64,000 nt of DNA from CAVVJA01 sp963801715 (GTDB lineage: Bacteria; Actinomycetota; Actinomycetes; Mycobacteriales; Jatrophihabitantaceae). The notes beneath the pieces were generated by a model. The model did not search any database. It saw only the letters and a program-made list of their open reading frames with translations, and was not told the origin of the DNA. Positions 33,851-43,377 of the stretch are shown piece after piece. A program made the translations under genes and the position numbers. Location of the stretch: contig CAWDGB010000008.1 of the NCBI GenBank assembly GCA_963801715.1, forward strand, positions 1-64,000. The letters are read 5' to 3'. The stretch's first letter is position 1; each line of letters starts with the position of its first letter.

Positions 33851-35159
33851 ATGGACGCAGGGACTAGGGGCATCCGGCGCCTGGGCCGTCGGCGCCGAAG
33901 CCGTACCGACGATTTTGGCTCGGTCCAGATTGTCCTGCAGCCGATCATCGAGGTGGCGACCGGCGCGGTTGTGGCGGCGGAAGCTCTCGCCCGGTTCGCG
34001 GGCACTCCAACCCCAGTCGAGCAGATCTTCGCCGTGGCCCATGCGTCTGGACGCGGTGCAGAACTCGAAGCCGCGTGCATTCGAGCGGCTCTGCTCCGGC
34101 GGCCGGAGCTGCCAGCCGGCGTGCGACTGTCCGTCAACGTGAGTCCGGACGCCCTGAGCCATCCCGCCATATCGGCGGCGTTCGCCGGCGACCTCGACGG
34201 CATCATCGTGGAAATCACCGAGCACGTCTCCTCGGATCCGTCGGCCGTTCGTTCGTCCCTCGACTGGCTTCGCGGACGAGGCGCCCAGGTGGCGGTCGAC
34301 GACACCGGATCCGGGTATGCCGGGCTGCTGCGATTGGCCGCGCTCGACCCGGACATCGTGAAGCTCGACCGGACGCTGGTCACTGGCCTGCGGGACAGCC
34401 TGCCATTGACCGCGATCGTGGAGGCGCTGGTCACGCTCTCCGCCCGACTCGGCTGGCGGGTGCTAGGCGAGGGCGTCGAGTCGCTTCGCGATCTGGCCGC
34501 GCTGGCCGAGATCGGAGTCGACTACGCGCAAGGCACGATCATCGCCGCCGCCGCTGACCCGATGCCTGCTGTCGACCCCGCAGCGGTCGAGGCGTGCCGC
34601 ACCGTCCGCAAGCGGCTGCTGTCCGGAGCACCGCCCGTACGACCACGTCGAAGGCGGCCTCGACGACCTCCCAGCCGCGGCCCGAATGGGTGTGCCGCCG
34701 GCAGCCGATCTCGCCGCAGTCGTTCAGATGGCCGCCGACAGCTACAACGTCGATCTGGTCAGCGTCTCACTCGTCGACGGCTCCCGGTTGCGCACGGTCG
34801 CCGCCACCGACCCCAGCGTCGCGGATCCGGCATATCGCATTTCCGACTTTCCGGCCCTCCGGCGCGCCCTCGACAGTGGCGCGCTGATCGAAGCCCACCT
34901 GGCCGATCAGGACCTGCATCCGGCTGCGCGCCGCTACCTGACGGCCCGTGGGCTGGAAGGCCTGCTGATCGTGCCCATCATCGCGGAGGGAGAGGCAATC
35001 GGCGTTCTCGATCTCAGCCGACATGACAGCCGCCGATGGACGGCACGCGAAATCACCCGGGCCCGACGGCTCGGTGAACAGCTGGCCCAAATTGTGGCCG
35101 ACCGGCCGGGTCCGACCGATGGCACGAGCAGCCAGGCCCAAGTCCGGCGCACTCGGTGA
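33851..35159 (+). pseudogene. EAL-GAF protein (c-di-GMP phosphodiesterase type), frameshifted between domains
   Basis: Codons 1-260 encode an EAL domain with catalytic residues present: E in AEALARF, N in VNVS, E in VEITEH, DD in VDDTGSGYA, K in VKLDR, E in GEGVES. This suggests active c-di-GMP hydrolysis. The frame then degenerates near 34640, while a frame one base ahead continues (YDHVEGGLDDLPAAARMGVP) into a complete GAF domain ending at 35159. Skipping one base yields a single about 436-residue EAL-linker-GAF protein. Either the gene is broken, or it is translated as two proteins (GAF part possibly from GTG/ATG near 34686), or there is a sequencing error. Confidence 0.75.
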
Positions 35160-35687
35160 GCGGCCAGGACCCGGTCGCGGAGCGGAGACCGGACTGGGGT
35201 GAACCGCGGACGAAGACCATCACCTGGCACGATCCTCTGGCCGCCGCACAGATCGGCGCGGCCATGGCCGGCATCGACTATCTGCGCGCGATGCGAGATG
35301 GTCTCCTTCCCACGCCACCCATTGGTGCCCTGTTCGGCATGCGGCTGGTCGAGGTCGATGTCGGCACAGTGACGTTCAGCTGCACCCCGGACGAGTCGGC
35401 CTACAACCCGATAGGCCTAATCCACGGCGGGCTGGTCTGTACCCTGCTCGATTCCGTTCTCGGGTGCGCCGTGCAGTCCACGCTGCCCGCCGGCGTCGGG
35501 TACGCGAGCATCGAGATCAAGGTCAACTATGTGCGCCCAGTGCATCCTGATGGCGAACTGATCTGCCTACGGGCGACTGATCAAGTCTGGCCGTCGGGTG
35601 GCATTCGCCGAAGGCGATGTCCGCAACCTCGATGAGCAGGTCGTGGCCACCGCCTCCGGCAGCTGCCTGATAGTGACGGGCGGCTAA
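35156..35687 (+). pseudogene. PaaI-type hotdog thioesterase, frameshifted near the 3' end
   Basis: The hotdog-fold core is intact (YNPIGLIHGGLVCTLLDSVL with HGG active-site loop, GYASIEIKVNYVRPV). After LICLRATD the frame reads into a non-family tail. One base ahead the expected last strand appears (IKSGRRVAFAEGDVRN, ending SCLIVTGG) with a stop at 35685-35687. Comparison with the usual loop length suggests a deletion of about 8 bases between short CTG repeats near 35575, or an inserted base. GTG 35156 overlaps the GAF stop, so the two were one operon. Confidence 0.7.
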
Positions 35688-35718
35688 GAACCTGCGCCAA
35701 TACGGGCGCAGGCCCTGA

Positions 35719-36537
35719 TTACCCCTCGACGAGGCGCAGCGTCCAGAAGTCGGCCGCGAGCCCGCTGTCGGTCAGGTAGGCGTAGGGCATCGTGAAGTAG
35801 CCCTCTTGGCCCCATCCGGTGCCCCACGAATTGCGGACCCGGAATCGTTCATCGGCGTCGTCGTAACCGACGGCCACTACCGCGTGGCCGCCGAGGACCG
35901 ACTCGTCGGGTGACGGCATCGGCACGACACCGGTCTTGGCCACGTCCTGGCTCTCGAAGCTGTCGTACACCGTGAAGCCGAAGACGAACGGGAATCCCTC
36001 TGCGAGGCACCCCTTCATCTGCTCGAGGGTCCGAGGTACCCGCTGGTAGCTCGTGGCCTGGTGGGTGAGAGCGTCGGTGTAGCAGGTGGCCGGCGGCTTG
36101 TTGGCAAACTTGCTGATGTCATATGGCCAGGCCGTCTCGGGGCAGACTCCCTGGCGGACGAGAGTCTTCACACCGTCGCGGATCTGTGCGCCGCTGTCGG
36201 AGTTCACGGTTCCCTCGATGCGCCGCTCGTTGTAGTAAATGAACAGTCTGGACGGAATGAAGTCCGGCAGATTCTGTTTGCGCAAATCAAATTCGAAGGC
36301 ACCGGCGAGCGCGTTTCCGGTGCAGCTACCGAGCTGTCCTTGGTCGTACACCGGGCCGAATTGTGAGATGAGGTCGACCTTGGCCGGGAGGGCAGCCACG
36401 GTCGGCCGCGGTGCCGCATAGATCAGGTCGCGTGCGTCCGGTAGATCACGCACCCAGCCGAATCGAGAGATCGTTCGCGCGGTTGGAGCAGCAGGCGTGT
36501 CCGGCGCAGTGCCGGCAGAGTCATCAGTCATGGCCAT
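35719..36537 (-). CDS. C1 (papain-like) family cysteine protease
   Basis: A 272-residue protease without signal peptide. The catalytic set is visible: oxyanion Gln66 and nucleophile Cys72 in DQGQLGSCTGNA, His in GGHAVVAVGYD, Asn in VRNSWGTGWGQEGYF. The domain begins soon after a short Pro/Ala N-terminal tail, so there is little or no propeptide, as in bacterial cytosolic members of this family. Substrate and role unknown. Confidence 0.9.
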   Translation of the reverse strand: MAMTDDSAGTAPDTPAAPTARTISRFGWVRDLPDARDLIYAAPRPTVAALPAKVDLISQFGPVYDQGQLGSCTGNALAGAFEFDLRKQNLPDFIPSRLFIYYNERRIEGTVNSDSGAQIRDGVKTLVRQGVCPETAWPYDISKFANKPPATCYTDALTHQATSYQRVPRTLEQMKGCLAEGFPFVFGFTVYDSFESQDVAKTGVVPMPSPDESVLGGHAVVAVGYDDADERFRVRNSWGTGWGQEGYFTMPYAYLTDSGLAADFWTLRLVEG

Positions 36538-36650
36538 ACGATGACGACGCCGAGGCGGCAGGTAAATAGGTCACGGCGCACGGTGCCCCAACGGGCAACT
36601 GGCAATCTGGTGGATAGTCCGAATCATCCGTATCAGATGGGATCTCGTCG

Positions 36651-37085
36651 GTGGACGCCGGCTACTCAGGAACACCGCTACCTCGCAAGCTCGGCATCGG
36701 CGAAGGCAGTCGAGTGCTGCTGGTCAACGCGCCGCCGACGCTCGTCCTTGCTCCGCTACCAGGCGGCGCGATTGTGCACCGCCGGCGCACGGGCGATCCC
36801 TACGACATCGTCCTGCTGTTCGTGACCGAGCGGCACGCACTAGAGGCGCGCTTCGCGCATCTCAGCGGCCGCATCGTGGCGGATGGTGCCGTGTGGGTGT
36901 GCTGGCCGAAGCGGGCTAGCGGGGTGGTCACGGATCTGACCGAGAACGTTGTTCGCGAGCATGGGCTGCTGGTTGGACTCGTTGACGTGAAGGTCGCGGC
37001 GATAGACGCCACCTGGTCCGGCTTGAAGTTCGTGCGACGGCTCGCCGACCGAGCGGCGGTCAGCTCCCGTTGGCCCGACGCGTAG
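36651..37085 (+). CDS. DUF3052 family protein
   Basis: A 144-residue actinobacterial protein: DAGYSGTPLPRKLGIGEG at the start and KRASGVVTDLTENVVREHG in the second half match DUF3052. Function unknown, probably cytosolic. GTG 36651 fits the family start. It is followed, after a gap of about 50 bases, by an ABC operon on the same strand. Confidence 0.85.
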   Translation: MDAGYSGTPLPRKLGIGEGSRVLLVNAPPTLVLAPLPGGAIVHRRRTGDPYDIVLLFVTERHALEARFAHLSGRIVADGAVWVCWPKRASGVVTDLTENVVREHGLLVGLVDVKVAAIDATWSGLKFVRRLADRAAVSSRWPDA

Positions 37086-37136
37086 GCCCTGTCTTGCTGA
37101 CAGCGGGCGCCAAGCTCGACATGCTTGGATGCTTGG

Positions 37137-38126
37137 ATGAGTCCGTCCGCCGCGCCCGCAGACGGTCCACCGTCCGACGCGGTGCCGCAGTACGGGCGGA
37201 TCGTCGCCACCGCATTGACCAAGGTTTTCGGCGGCCGCGTTCGGGCCGTCGACCAGTTGAGCTTCAGTGTGGAGCCGGGTTCGGTCACCGGCTTTCTCGG
37301 ACCGAACGGTGCCGGCAAGACGACGACGCTACGGATGCTGCTCGGCCTGGTGAAGCCGACGTCGGGAAGCTCGACGATCAATGGAGTCCCCTACCATCGA
37401 CTGGACAAGCCATTGACGGTCGTCGGTGCCGCCCTGGAATCGTCCAGCTTTCATCCCGCCCGCAGCGGCCGAAATCATCTCCGCGTCATGTGTGCTGCGG
37501 CGGGGCTTCCGGACCAGCGCGCTGACGAAGTGCTCAACCTGGTCGGATTGCGCGACGCCGGCAAACGGAAGGTCCGCGCCTATTCGATGGGCATGCGGCA
37601 ACGACTGGGCCTGGCCGCGGCCCTGATCGGCAATCCACACGTCCTCGTGCTCGACGAGCCGGCCAACGGACTGGACCCCGAAGGCATCGTGTGGCTACGC
37701 AGCTTCTTTCGCCAGCTCGCGGCGCAAGGACGGACTGTGCTTGTCTCCAGCCATCAGCTCAATGAGGTTCAGGAGTTCGCCGACCGGGTCGTCATCCTCG
37801 ACCACGGCCGGCTGATCCGTTCCGGTTCGATCGCCGAGCTGACGGCCGGCACCGACACCGTTGTCGTGCGTACGCCTCAAGGACAGCAATTGGCCGATGC
37901 GCTCTCCCGCCACAGCGTGCCCTGGGAAACGACGGAGGACGGCGCGCTACGCGTGCGTATAGACAACCCGGCGATCGTGGGTCATCTCGCATTCCAGACC
38001 GGCGTGGAGCTGCATGAGCTGCGCGTGGATCGATTCGACCTCGAGCAGTTGTTCTTCTCGCTGACGCGGGGAGAGTTCGCGGCGGCCGATTCGACCACGA
38101 AGCCGGACCCGGAGAGGGCTCCGTGA
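37137..38126 (+). CDS. ABC transporter ATP-binding protein, DrrA/CcmA type
   Basis: A 329-residue ATPase: Walker A GPNGAGKTT, a divergent signature SMGMRQRLGLAAALIG, Walker B VLVLDEPANGLDPEG, H-loop VSSHQLNE, and a C-terminal extension of about 90 residues as in export-type systems (bacitracin/daunorubicin exporter families). It is coupled to the permease by a GTGA overlap at 38123. ATG 37137 is preferred over TTG 37125. Confidence 0.9.
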   Translation: MSPSAAPADGPPSDAVPQYGRIVATALTKVFGGRVRAVDQLSFSVEPGSVTGFLGPNGAGKTTTLRMLLGLVKPTSGSSTINGVPYHRLDKPLTVVGAALESSSFHPARSGRNHLRVMCAAAGLPDQRADEVLNLVGLRDAGKRKVRAYSMGMRQRLGLAAALIGNPHVLVLDEPANGLDPEGIVWLRSFFRQLAAQGRTVLVSSHQLNEVQEFADRVVILDHGRLIRSGSIAELTAGTDTVVVRTPQGQQLADALSRHSVPWETTEDGALRVRIDNPAIVGHLAFQTGVELHELRVDRFDLEQLFFSLTRGEFAAADSTTKPDPERAP

Positions 38127-38881
38127 CCGGTCTCGTCAAAGCCGAGTTCCGCAAGCTGCTGACCACCCAAGTGTGGTTCTGGATGCTTGTTGTCGCGATG
38201 TCGCTAACGGTGCTGGGTGTCGTCGGCACCATCGTGGGAGCGGAGAATGATGCCATACTCGCGGCCCAGGTGCGCGACGTGTTCGTCGCCAGCTCGGCTG
38301 CGTTTACCTACGTGCCGCTGTTCGTCCTGGGCGTTCTTGCTATCACGACGGAATTCCGCTACCAGACGATCACTCCGACCGTACTCACCACGCCGTCCCG
38401 GTGGATATTGATCAACGCCAAGATCATCGCCTATGTGATCGTAGGCATCGCGTACGCACTCGCCTGCCTGATCGTCGAGTTGGCGGTCGCCGTGCCGTGG
38501 CTCGCAGCCCGGGGTATCGACTACTCGTTGAGCGACCAGCTCGGCGCATTGCTTGCGGTGTTTGTGGTACTGACGCTGTTCACCCTTTTCGGGCTCGGCG
38601 CGGGGGCGCTGCTGAAAAATCAGGTTGTCGCGGTGACGGTCGGTGTCATCTTCATCGTGGTATTGGCCAACCTGGTCCTGGTCATTCCGGGGGTCAAGTA
38701 CGCATACGCGTACCTGCCGACGGGCCTGGTGAACGCCATCGTCACTCGCAGCGACGCCGAGCGCACGTTCAACGACGTCACCCTCCTGGCGCCCGGCACC
38801 GCCGCCGTCGTGCTCGTGATCTGGGGCATTGGCATGGCGCTGCTGGGCGCTGGCATCACGATGCGTCGCGATATCACGTGA
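38123..38881 (+). CDS. ABC-2 type transporter permease
   Basis: A 252-residue permease with six membrane helices (VWFWMLVVAMSLTVLGVVGT at the N-terminus, then segments at about 60-80, 100-130, 140-165, 170-190 and 225-245). TTEFRYQTITPTVLTTPSR is the ABC-2 coupling segment. Forms an exporter with the upstream ATPase; cargo unknown. Confidence 0.88.
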   Translation: MTGLVKAEFRKLLTTQVWFWMLVVAMSLTVLGVVGTIVGAENDAILAAQVRDVFVASSAAFTYVPLFVLGVLAITTEFRYQTITPTVLTTPSRWILINAKIIAYVIVGIAYALACLIVELAVAVPWLAARGIDYSLSDQLGALLAVFVVLTLFTLFGLGAGALLKNQVVAVTVGVIFIVVLANLVLVIPGVKYAYAYLPTGLVNAIVTRSDAERTFNDVTLLAPGTAAVVLVIWGIGMALLGAGITMRRDIT

Positions 38882-38887
38882 CCGGCA

Positions 38888-39425
38888 ATGCGCGAGCATC
38901 TTGGCCGGCCCCAACGTGCGCCCGGCTCCCGCGGAATCTGGAGCATCCGGGCCACCGTGCTCAGCCTGCTTGCGATCACCACCCTCCCGGGCTGCGCGGT
39001 CGGGGAGGCATCGGGGTTCACCGCCCGTAGTAACGCGACCTGCGGGCACGCGAGCGCGGCGATCACAAAGCTCAGCGCGGCCAGCGACCCGAACGCGGCG
39101 CTTCGCTACGCACTCGATCGATATGTGATCGTCGAGAAGGCGGTCGCCACGCTGACCGATTCACGGCTCCCGGACGGTCAGACCGGCCGCGAGCTACGCG
39201 ACCGCTGGCTCCAGCCGGCTCGAACGTCGCTCGGGGCCGCAACCGTCGAGCTGGAACGCCTGCGGCAGGCCGTGCGAAAGGCCGACCGCGATGCCGCAGC
39301 CAGCGCTTTTGCGTCGGCAGTCGTCACCGGCACGCGTCGGCGTCGATGCCGGTTACCTGCTGGCGCAACGCCTCGACCGGTGCGCAGCCTTGTTCACGCC
39401 CTCCATCCCGCCGACCATGTGGTAG
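38888..39425 (+). pseudogene. Small lipoprotein, frameshifted near its 3' end
   Basis: The N-terminal segment (RATVLSLLAITTLPGC) gives a lipobox-like LPGC, followed by a helical domain with a single Cys (NATCGHASAAITKLS). After SAFASAVVTG the open frame becomes Arg-rich. One base ahead a sensible end appears (VGVDAGYLLAQRLDRCAALF) with a stop at 39423-39425. The break lies around 39330-39345. The helical architecture suggests a surface-anchored protein of unknown function just upstream of kgd. Confidence 0.6.
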
Positions 39426-39535
39426 CGACCGCACGAGGCCCGGACGGCGATTGACGCGGGCGTAATCTGGGAATCCGATCGACCCCAGGAAATAGTCGAG
39501 TCTTCTCGACAGCACACGACAACGGCGAGGCCAAC

Positions 39536-42500
39536 GTGGCGAGCACGGAGCAGTCCGAAGCAAACCCCTCAAGCCCGGCCGCCAGCGGCAACTTCGGCGC
39601 CAACGAATGGCTCGTCGAAGAGATGTACGAGCGGTACCGGCGCGATCCCGCGAGCGTCGATGCTGCCTGGCATGACTTCTTCGTCGACTATCGCCCCGCC
39701 GACGCGGCCCAGACCCACGACGGCCCGCCCGCCCGGCCGGCTCCGACCGAGGCGCAAACCGATGCGGTACCTGAGGCAACCGGGCCTGCGACCGCTCCCT
39801 TGACGCGGGCCGGGCAGCGTCCAGATGGACACGTCGCGACTGTCGCTGCGGAACCCCAGCCGGCGCGCGCCGCGCCAAGCCCGGAGTCACGGCCAGGCGC
39901 CACGCCAGCCGCGGAGTCACGGCCAAGCGCCGCGCCAGCCGTCATGGGCGATGCCACCGCCAGCCCGTTGCGTGGCGCCGCGGCCCGCGTTGTGGCGAAC
40001 ATGACCTCGTCCCTCACCGTGCCGACGGCGACGAGCGTCCGCGCCGTGCCGGCCAAGCTGATGGCCGACAACCGGGTCGTGATCAACAATCATCTGCGCC
40101 GGGCACGGGGCGGCAAGATCAGCTACACCCACCTGATCGGTTACGCGACCGTCAAGGCGCTGGCCCACAACCCCGAAATGAACAGCCACTTCGCCGAGAT
40201 CGACGGCCGGCCGACACTCGTGACGCCAGAACACGTCAACCTGGGAATCGCCATCGACCTCGTCGGCAAGGACGATGCCCGGTCGCTGATCGTTGCGAAC
40301 ATCAAGCACGCCGAGACCATGTCGTTTGCCGAATTCTGGAGCGCGTACGAGGACATCGTCCGGCGGGCCCGGAGCGGCAAGCTCAGCGCGGATGACTTCG
40401 CCGGCACCACGATCACCCTCACGAATCCGGGCACCATCGGCACGAACCACTCCGTCCCGCGGCTAATGGAGGGCCAGGGGACGATCATCGGTGTCGGAGC
40501 CATGGAGTATCCGGCGGAGTTCAGCGGCATGAGCAGAGAGATGCTCGCCGAGCGGGCGATTAGCAAGATCATGACGCTGACCTCGACATACGACCACCGC
40601 ATCATTCAGGGTGCCCAGTCCGGCGAGTTCTTGCGCCGCGTTCACGAGTTGCTACTCGCCGACGAGTTCTACGACGAGATCTTCGCGGCGTTACGCATTC
40701 CGTACGAGCCGGTGCGGTGGTTGGTCGACCGGGAGTTCACTCACGAGGGCCAGATCGACAAGAGCGCCCGGGTGATCGAGCTCATCAATGCCTACCGCAC
40801 CAACGGCCACCTGATGGCCGACACGGATCCGCTCGAGTACACCGTCCGGACTCATCCGGACCTGGATATCACCCGGCACGGACTGACGCTGTGGGACCTG
40901 GACCGCTCATTCCCGGTCGACGGCTTCGCCGGCGAGAAGCTCATGAAGCTGCGGGACATCCTGGGCGTGTTGCGGGATGCGTACTGCCGCAGGGTCGGCG
41001 TCGAGTACATGCACATCACCGATCCCGCACAGCGGCGGTGGCTGCAGTCCCACATCGAGATCAAGAGCACCGTTCCGAATCGGAACGAGCAGCTGCACAT
41101 CCTCGGCCGGCTCAACGCCGCCGAGGCCTTGGAGACGTTTCTGCAGACCAAGTACGTCGGCCAGAAACGGTTCAGCCTGGAAGGCGCCGAAACGGTCATC
41201 GCCTTGCTGGACGCGGTTCTGTCGCAAGCCGCCGACCAGAGCCTGGACGAGGTCGTGATCGGCATGCCGCACCGCGGCCGGCTCAACGTGCTGGCGAATA
41301 TCGTCGGTAAGCCGTACGGGAAGATCTTCAACGAGTTCGAAGGAAATATCGACCCAGGAACGGCGCAAGGTTCGGGCGACGTCAAGTACCACCTCGGCTC
41401 GAAGGGCACGTTCCGCGCGCCGAGCGGCGCCAAGGTCGCGGTCACGTTGACCGCCAATCCGTCGCACTTAGAAGCGGTCGATCCTGTCCTCGAAGGCATC
41501 GCCCGGGCCAAGCAAGACAAGCTCAACAAGGGCGAATCCGGCTTTACCGTGCTCCCGCTCTTGATGCATGGGGACGCGGCGTTCGCCGGACAAGGCGTGG
41601 TCGCGGAGACCCTCAACCTGTCCCAGCTACGCGGCTATCGCACCGGTGGCACCGTGCATGTCGTCGTCAACAACCAGGTGGGCTTCACAACCTCACCCTC
41701 CGCGTCGCGGTCGAGCCTGTACTGCACCGACATCGCCCGGATGATCGCCGCGCCGATCTTCCACGTGAACGGTGACGATCCCGAGGCCTGCGTGCGGGTG
41801 GCGAAGCTCGCCGTCGACTATCGACGGGAGTTCAAGAAGGACGTCGTCATCGACATGGTGTGCTACCGGCGGCGGGGTCATAACGAGGCGGACAATCCGT
41901 CTTTCACCCAGCCCATGATGTACGACATCATCGACAACAAACGCAGTGTCCGGAAGCTCTATACCGAGGCTCTCGTCGGCCGGGGCGACATCACGCTCGA
42001 AGACGCCGAGGCGGCGTTGAAGGACTTCCAACAACAGCTGGAGAAAGTCTTCGTCGAGACCCGCAACACGAGCGGACGGGCCCGGCCGGAACGGCAGCTC
42101 GACAAGCTGAGCCCAACCCAGTCAGTAAGCACGGCGGTCACGGCTGAAGTGATCAAGCGGGTCGCCGACGCCTACGCGAACCCGCCCGACGGATTCACCA
42201 TCCATCCGCGGCTGAAGCCGCAGATGGACCGCCGGGTCGCCATGGCCAGCGCCGGGGATGTGGACTGGGCCACCGCGGAGATCTTCGCGTTCGGGTCGAT
42301 CGTGCTCGAGGGCCACGCCGTTCGACTGTCCGGGCAAGACTCGCGACGCGGCACGTTCACCCAACGGCATGCGGTCCTCGTAGATCGCCATACCGGGGCG
42401 GAGTACACGCCGCTGCGCCACCTCTCGGCCGACCAGGCGCCCTTCTGGGTCTATGACTCGCTGCTTTCCGAGTTCGCCGCCATGGGTTTCGAATACGGCT

Positions 42501-43276
42501 ACTCGGTCGCCCGGGAGGACGCTCTCGTCTGCTGGGAGGCACAGTTCGGCGACTTCGCTGACGGGGCGCAGACCATCGTCGACGAGTTCGTGTCGTCCGG
42601 TGAGGTGAAGTGGGGGCAACGTTCGGCGGTTTCATTGCTGTTGCCGCACGGTCATGAGGGGCAAGGGCCGGATCACTCGTCCGGGCGTCCGGAGCGTTTC
42701 CTGCAGCTGTGCGCCGAAAACAACATGACGGTGGCTATCTGCTCCACCCCGGCGAACTACTTCCACCTGCTGCGGCGGCAGGCGTTGTCGCCGGTACGGC
42801 GTCCGTTGGTCGCGTTCACCCCCAAGTCTCTGCTCCGGCACAAGGCGGCGGTCAGCCAGATCGACGAGTTCACCGACGGGCGGTTCGACCCGGTCATCGG
42901 TGACTCAACCGCGGGGGCGGCGAATGTCCGCCGGGTGGTGTTGTGCTCCGGCCGGATCTACTACGACCTCGCGGCAACCCGCGCGCAGCAGGCACGCAAG
43001 GATGTTGCCATCGTCCGCATGGAGCAGCTCTACCCGTTACCGGCCGACGCGGTCCGGATGGAGCTCGATCGCTACCCGGACGCCGAGATCGTCTGGGTGC
43101 AAGAGGAACCAGCGAACCAGGGAGCGTGGCCGTTCATGGCGCTCAACCTGCCGGAGCACCTCGGTGGTCGAGCGCTGCTTCGGGTGTCCCGGCGCGCCGC
43201 CGCTTCGCCGGCGGTCGGATCAACTCAGGTTCATGAAACGCAGCAACGCGAGGTCATCGCCACTGCGTTCAACTGA
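39536..43276 (+). CDS. kgd: Multifunctional 2-oxoglutarate decarboxylase/dehydrogenase E1-E2 fusion
   Basis: A 1246-residue TCA-cycle enzyme of the actinobacterial KGD type. It has a short N-terminal OdhA segment (NEWLVEEMYERYRRDP), a Pro/Ala linker, an E2-like acyltransferase domain without a lipoyl domain (about 115-365, TSTYDHRIIQGAQSGEF), and then the ThDP-dependent E1 (GMPHRGRLNVLANI, NPSHLEAVDPVLEG, GDAAFAGQG, RRRGHNEADNPSFTQP, and the C-terminal LLPHGHEGQGPDHSSGRPE). It converts 2-oxoglutarate to succinyl-CoA with partner subunits, or to succinate semialdehyde. The linker carries a 30-bp tandem duplication. The GTG start follows GCGAGG. Confidence 0.96.
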   Translation: MASTEQSEANPSSPAASGNFGANEWLVEEMYERYRRDPASVDAAWHDFFVDYRPADAAQTHDGPPARPAPTEAQTDAVPEATGPATAPLTRAGQRPDGHVATVAAEPQPARAAPSPESRPGATPAAESRPSAAPAVMGDATASPLRGAAARVVANMTSSLTVPTATSVRAVPAKLMADNRVVINNHLRRARGGKISYTHLIGYATVKALAHNPEMNSHFAEIDGRPTLVTPEHVNLGIAIDLVGKDDARSLIVANIKHAETMSFAEFWSAYEDIVRRARSGKLSADDFAGTTITLTNPGTIGTNHSVPRLMEGQGTIIGVGAMEYPAEFSGMSREMLAERAISKIMTLTSTYDHRIIQGAQSGEFLRRVHELLLADEFYDEIFAALRIPYEPVRWLVDREFTHEGQIDKSARVIELINAYRTNGHLMADTDPLEYTVRTHPDLDITRHGLTLWDLDRSFPVDGFAGEKLMKLRDILGVLRDAYCRRVGVEYMHITDPAQRRWLQSHIEIKSTVPNRNEQLHILGRLNAAEALETFLQTKYVGQKRFSLEGAETVIALLDAVLSQAADQSLDEVVIGMPHRGRLNVLANIVGKPYGKIFNEFEGNIDPGTAQGSGDVKYHLGSKGTFRAPSGAKVAVTLTANPSHLEAVDPVLEGIARAKQDKLNKGESGFTVLPLLMHGDAAFAGQGVVAETLNLSQLRGYRTGGTVHVVVNNQVGFTTSPSASRSSLYCTDIARMIAAPIFHVNGDDPEACVRVAKLAVDYRREFKKDVVIDMVCYRRRGHNEADNPSFTQPMMYDIIDNKRSVRKLYTEALVGRGDITLEDAEAALKDFQQQLEKVFVETRNTSGRARPERQLDKLSPTQSVSTAVTAEVIKRVADAYANPPDGFTIHPRLKPQMDRRVAMASAGDVDWATAEIFAFGSIVLEGHAVRLSGQDSRRGTFTQRHAVLVDRHTGAEYTPLRHLSADQAPFWVYDSLLSEFAAMGFEYGYSVAREDALVCWEAQFGDFADGAQTIVDEFVSSGEVKWGQRSAVSLLLPHGHEGQGPDHSSGRPERFLQLCAENNMTVAICSTPANYFHLLRRQALSPVRRPLVAFTPKSLLRHKAAVSQIDEFTDGRFDPVIGDSTAGAANVRRVVLCSGRIYYDLAATRAQQARKDVAIVRMEQLYPLPADAVRMELDRYPDAEIVWVQEEPANQGAWPFMALNLPEHLGGRALLRVSRRAAASPAVGSTQVHETQQREVIATAFN
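39882..39941 (+). repeat. 30-bp tandem duplication inside the kgd linker
   Basis: Two units of 30 bp (39882-39911 and 39912-39941) differing by two bases. They encode a ten-residue Pro/Ala repeat (ESRPGATPAA / ESRPSAAPAV) and keep the frame. Confidence 0.85.
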
Positions 43277-43310
43277 CCGCAGGTCATGGCCGTCACGCTG
43301 GATCGGTCGT

Positions 43311-43353
43311 GATCTTGGACTTAACGCCTTCTGGCGACGATAAGTCCAAGATC
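43311..43353. repeat. Dispersed palindromic repeat, copy 2
   Basis: Arms GATCTTGGACTTA/TAAGTCCAAGATC with a GCC/GGC-containing loop, 43 bp. It starts 34 bases after the kgd stop and 67 before the next start. The same element, arms and flanking ATCG, occurs at 28104-28145. It is likely to terminate kgd transcription. Confidence 0.75.
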
Positions 43354-43377
43354 ATCGACAAGCTAGTGTTGGCGCCC

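Noticed and set aside
40852..41616. Long minus-strand open frames inside kgd
   Set aside because: Antisense shadows of a well-conserved gene; composition is Ser/Arg-rich.
43309..43377. N-terminal extension of the Gfo/Idh protein starting in the palindromic repeat
   Set aside because: It would translate the repeat; the family begins at ATG 43378.
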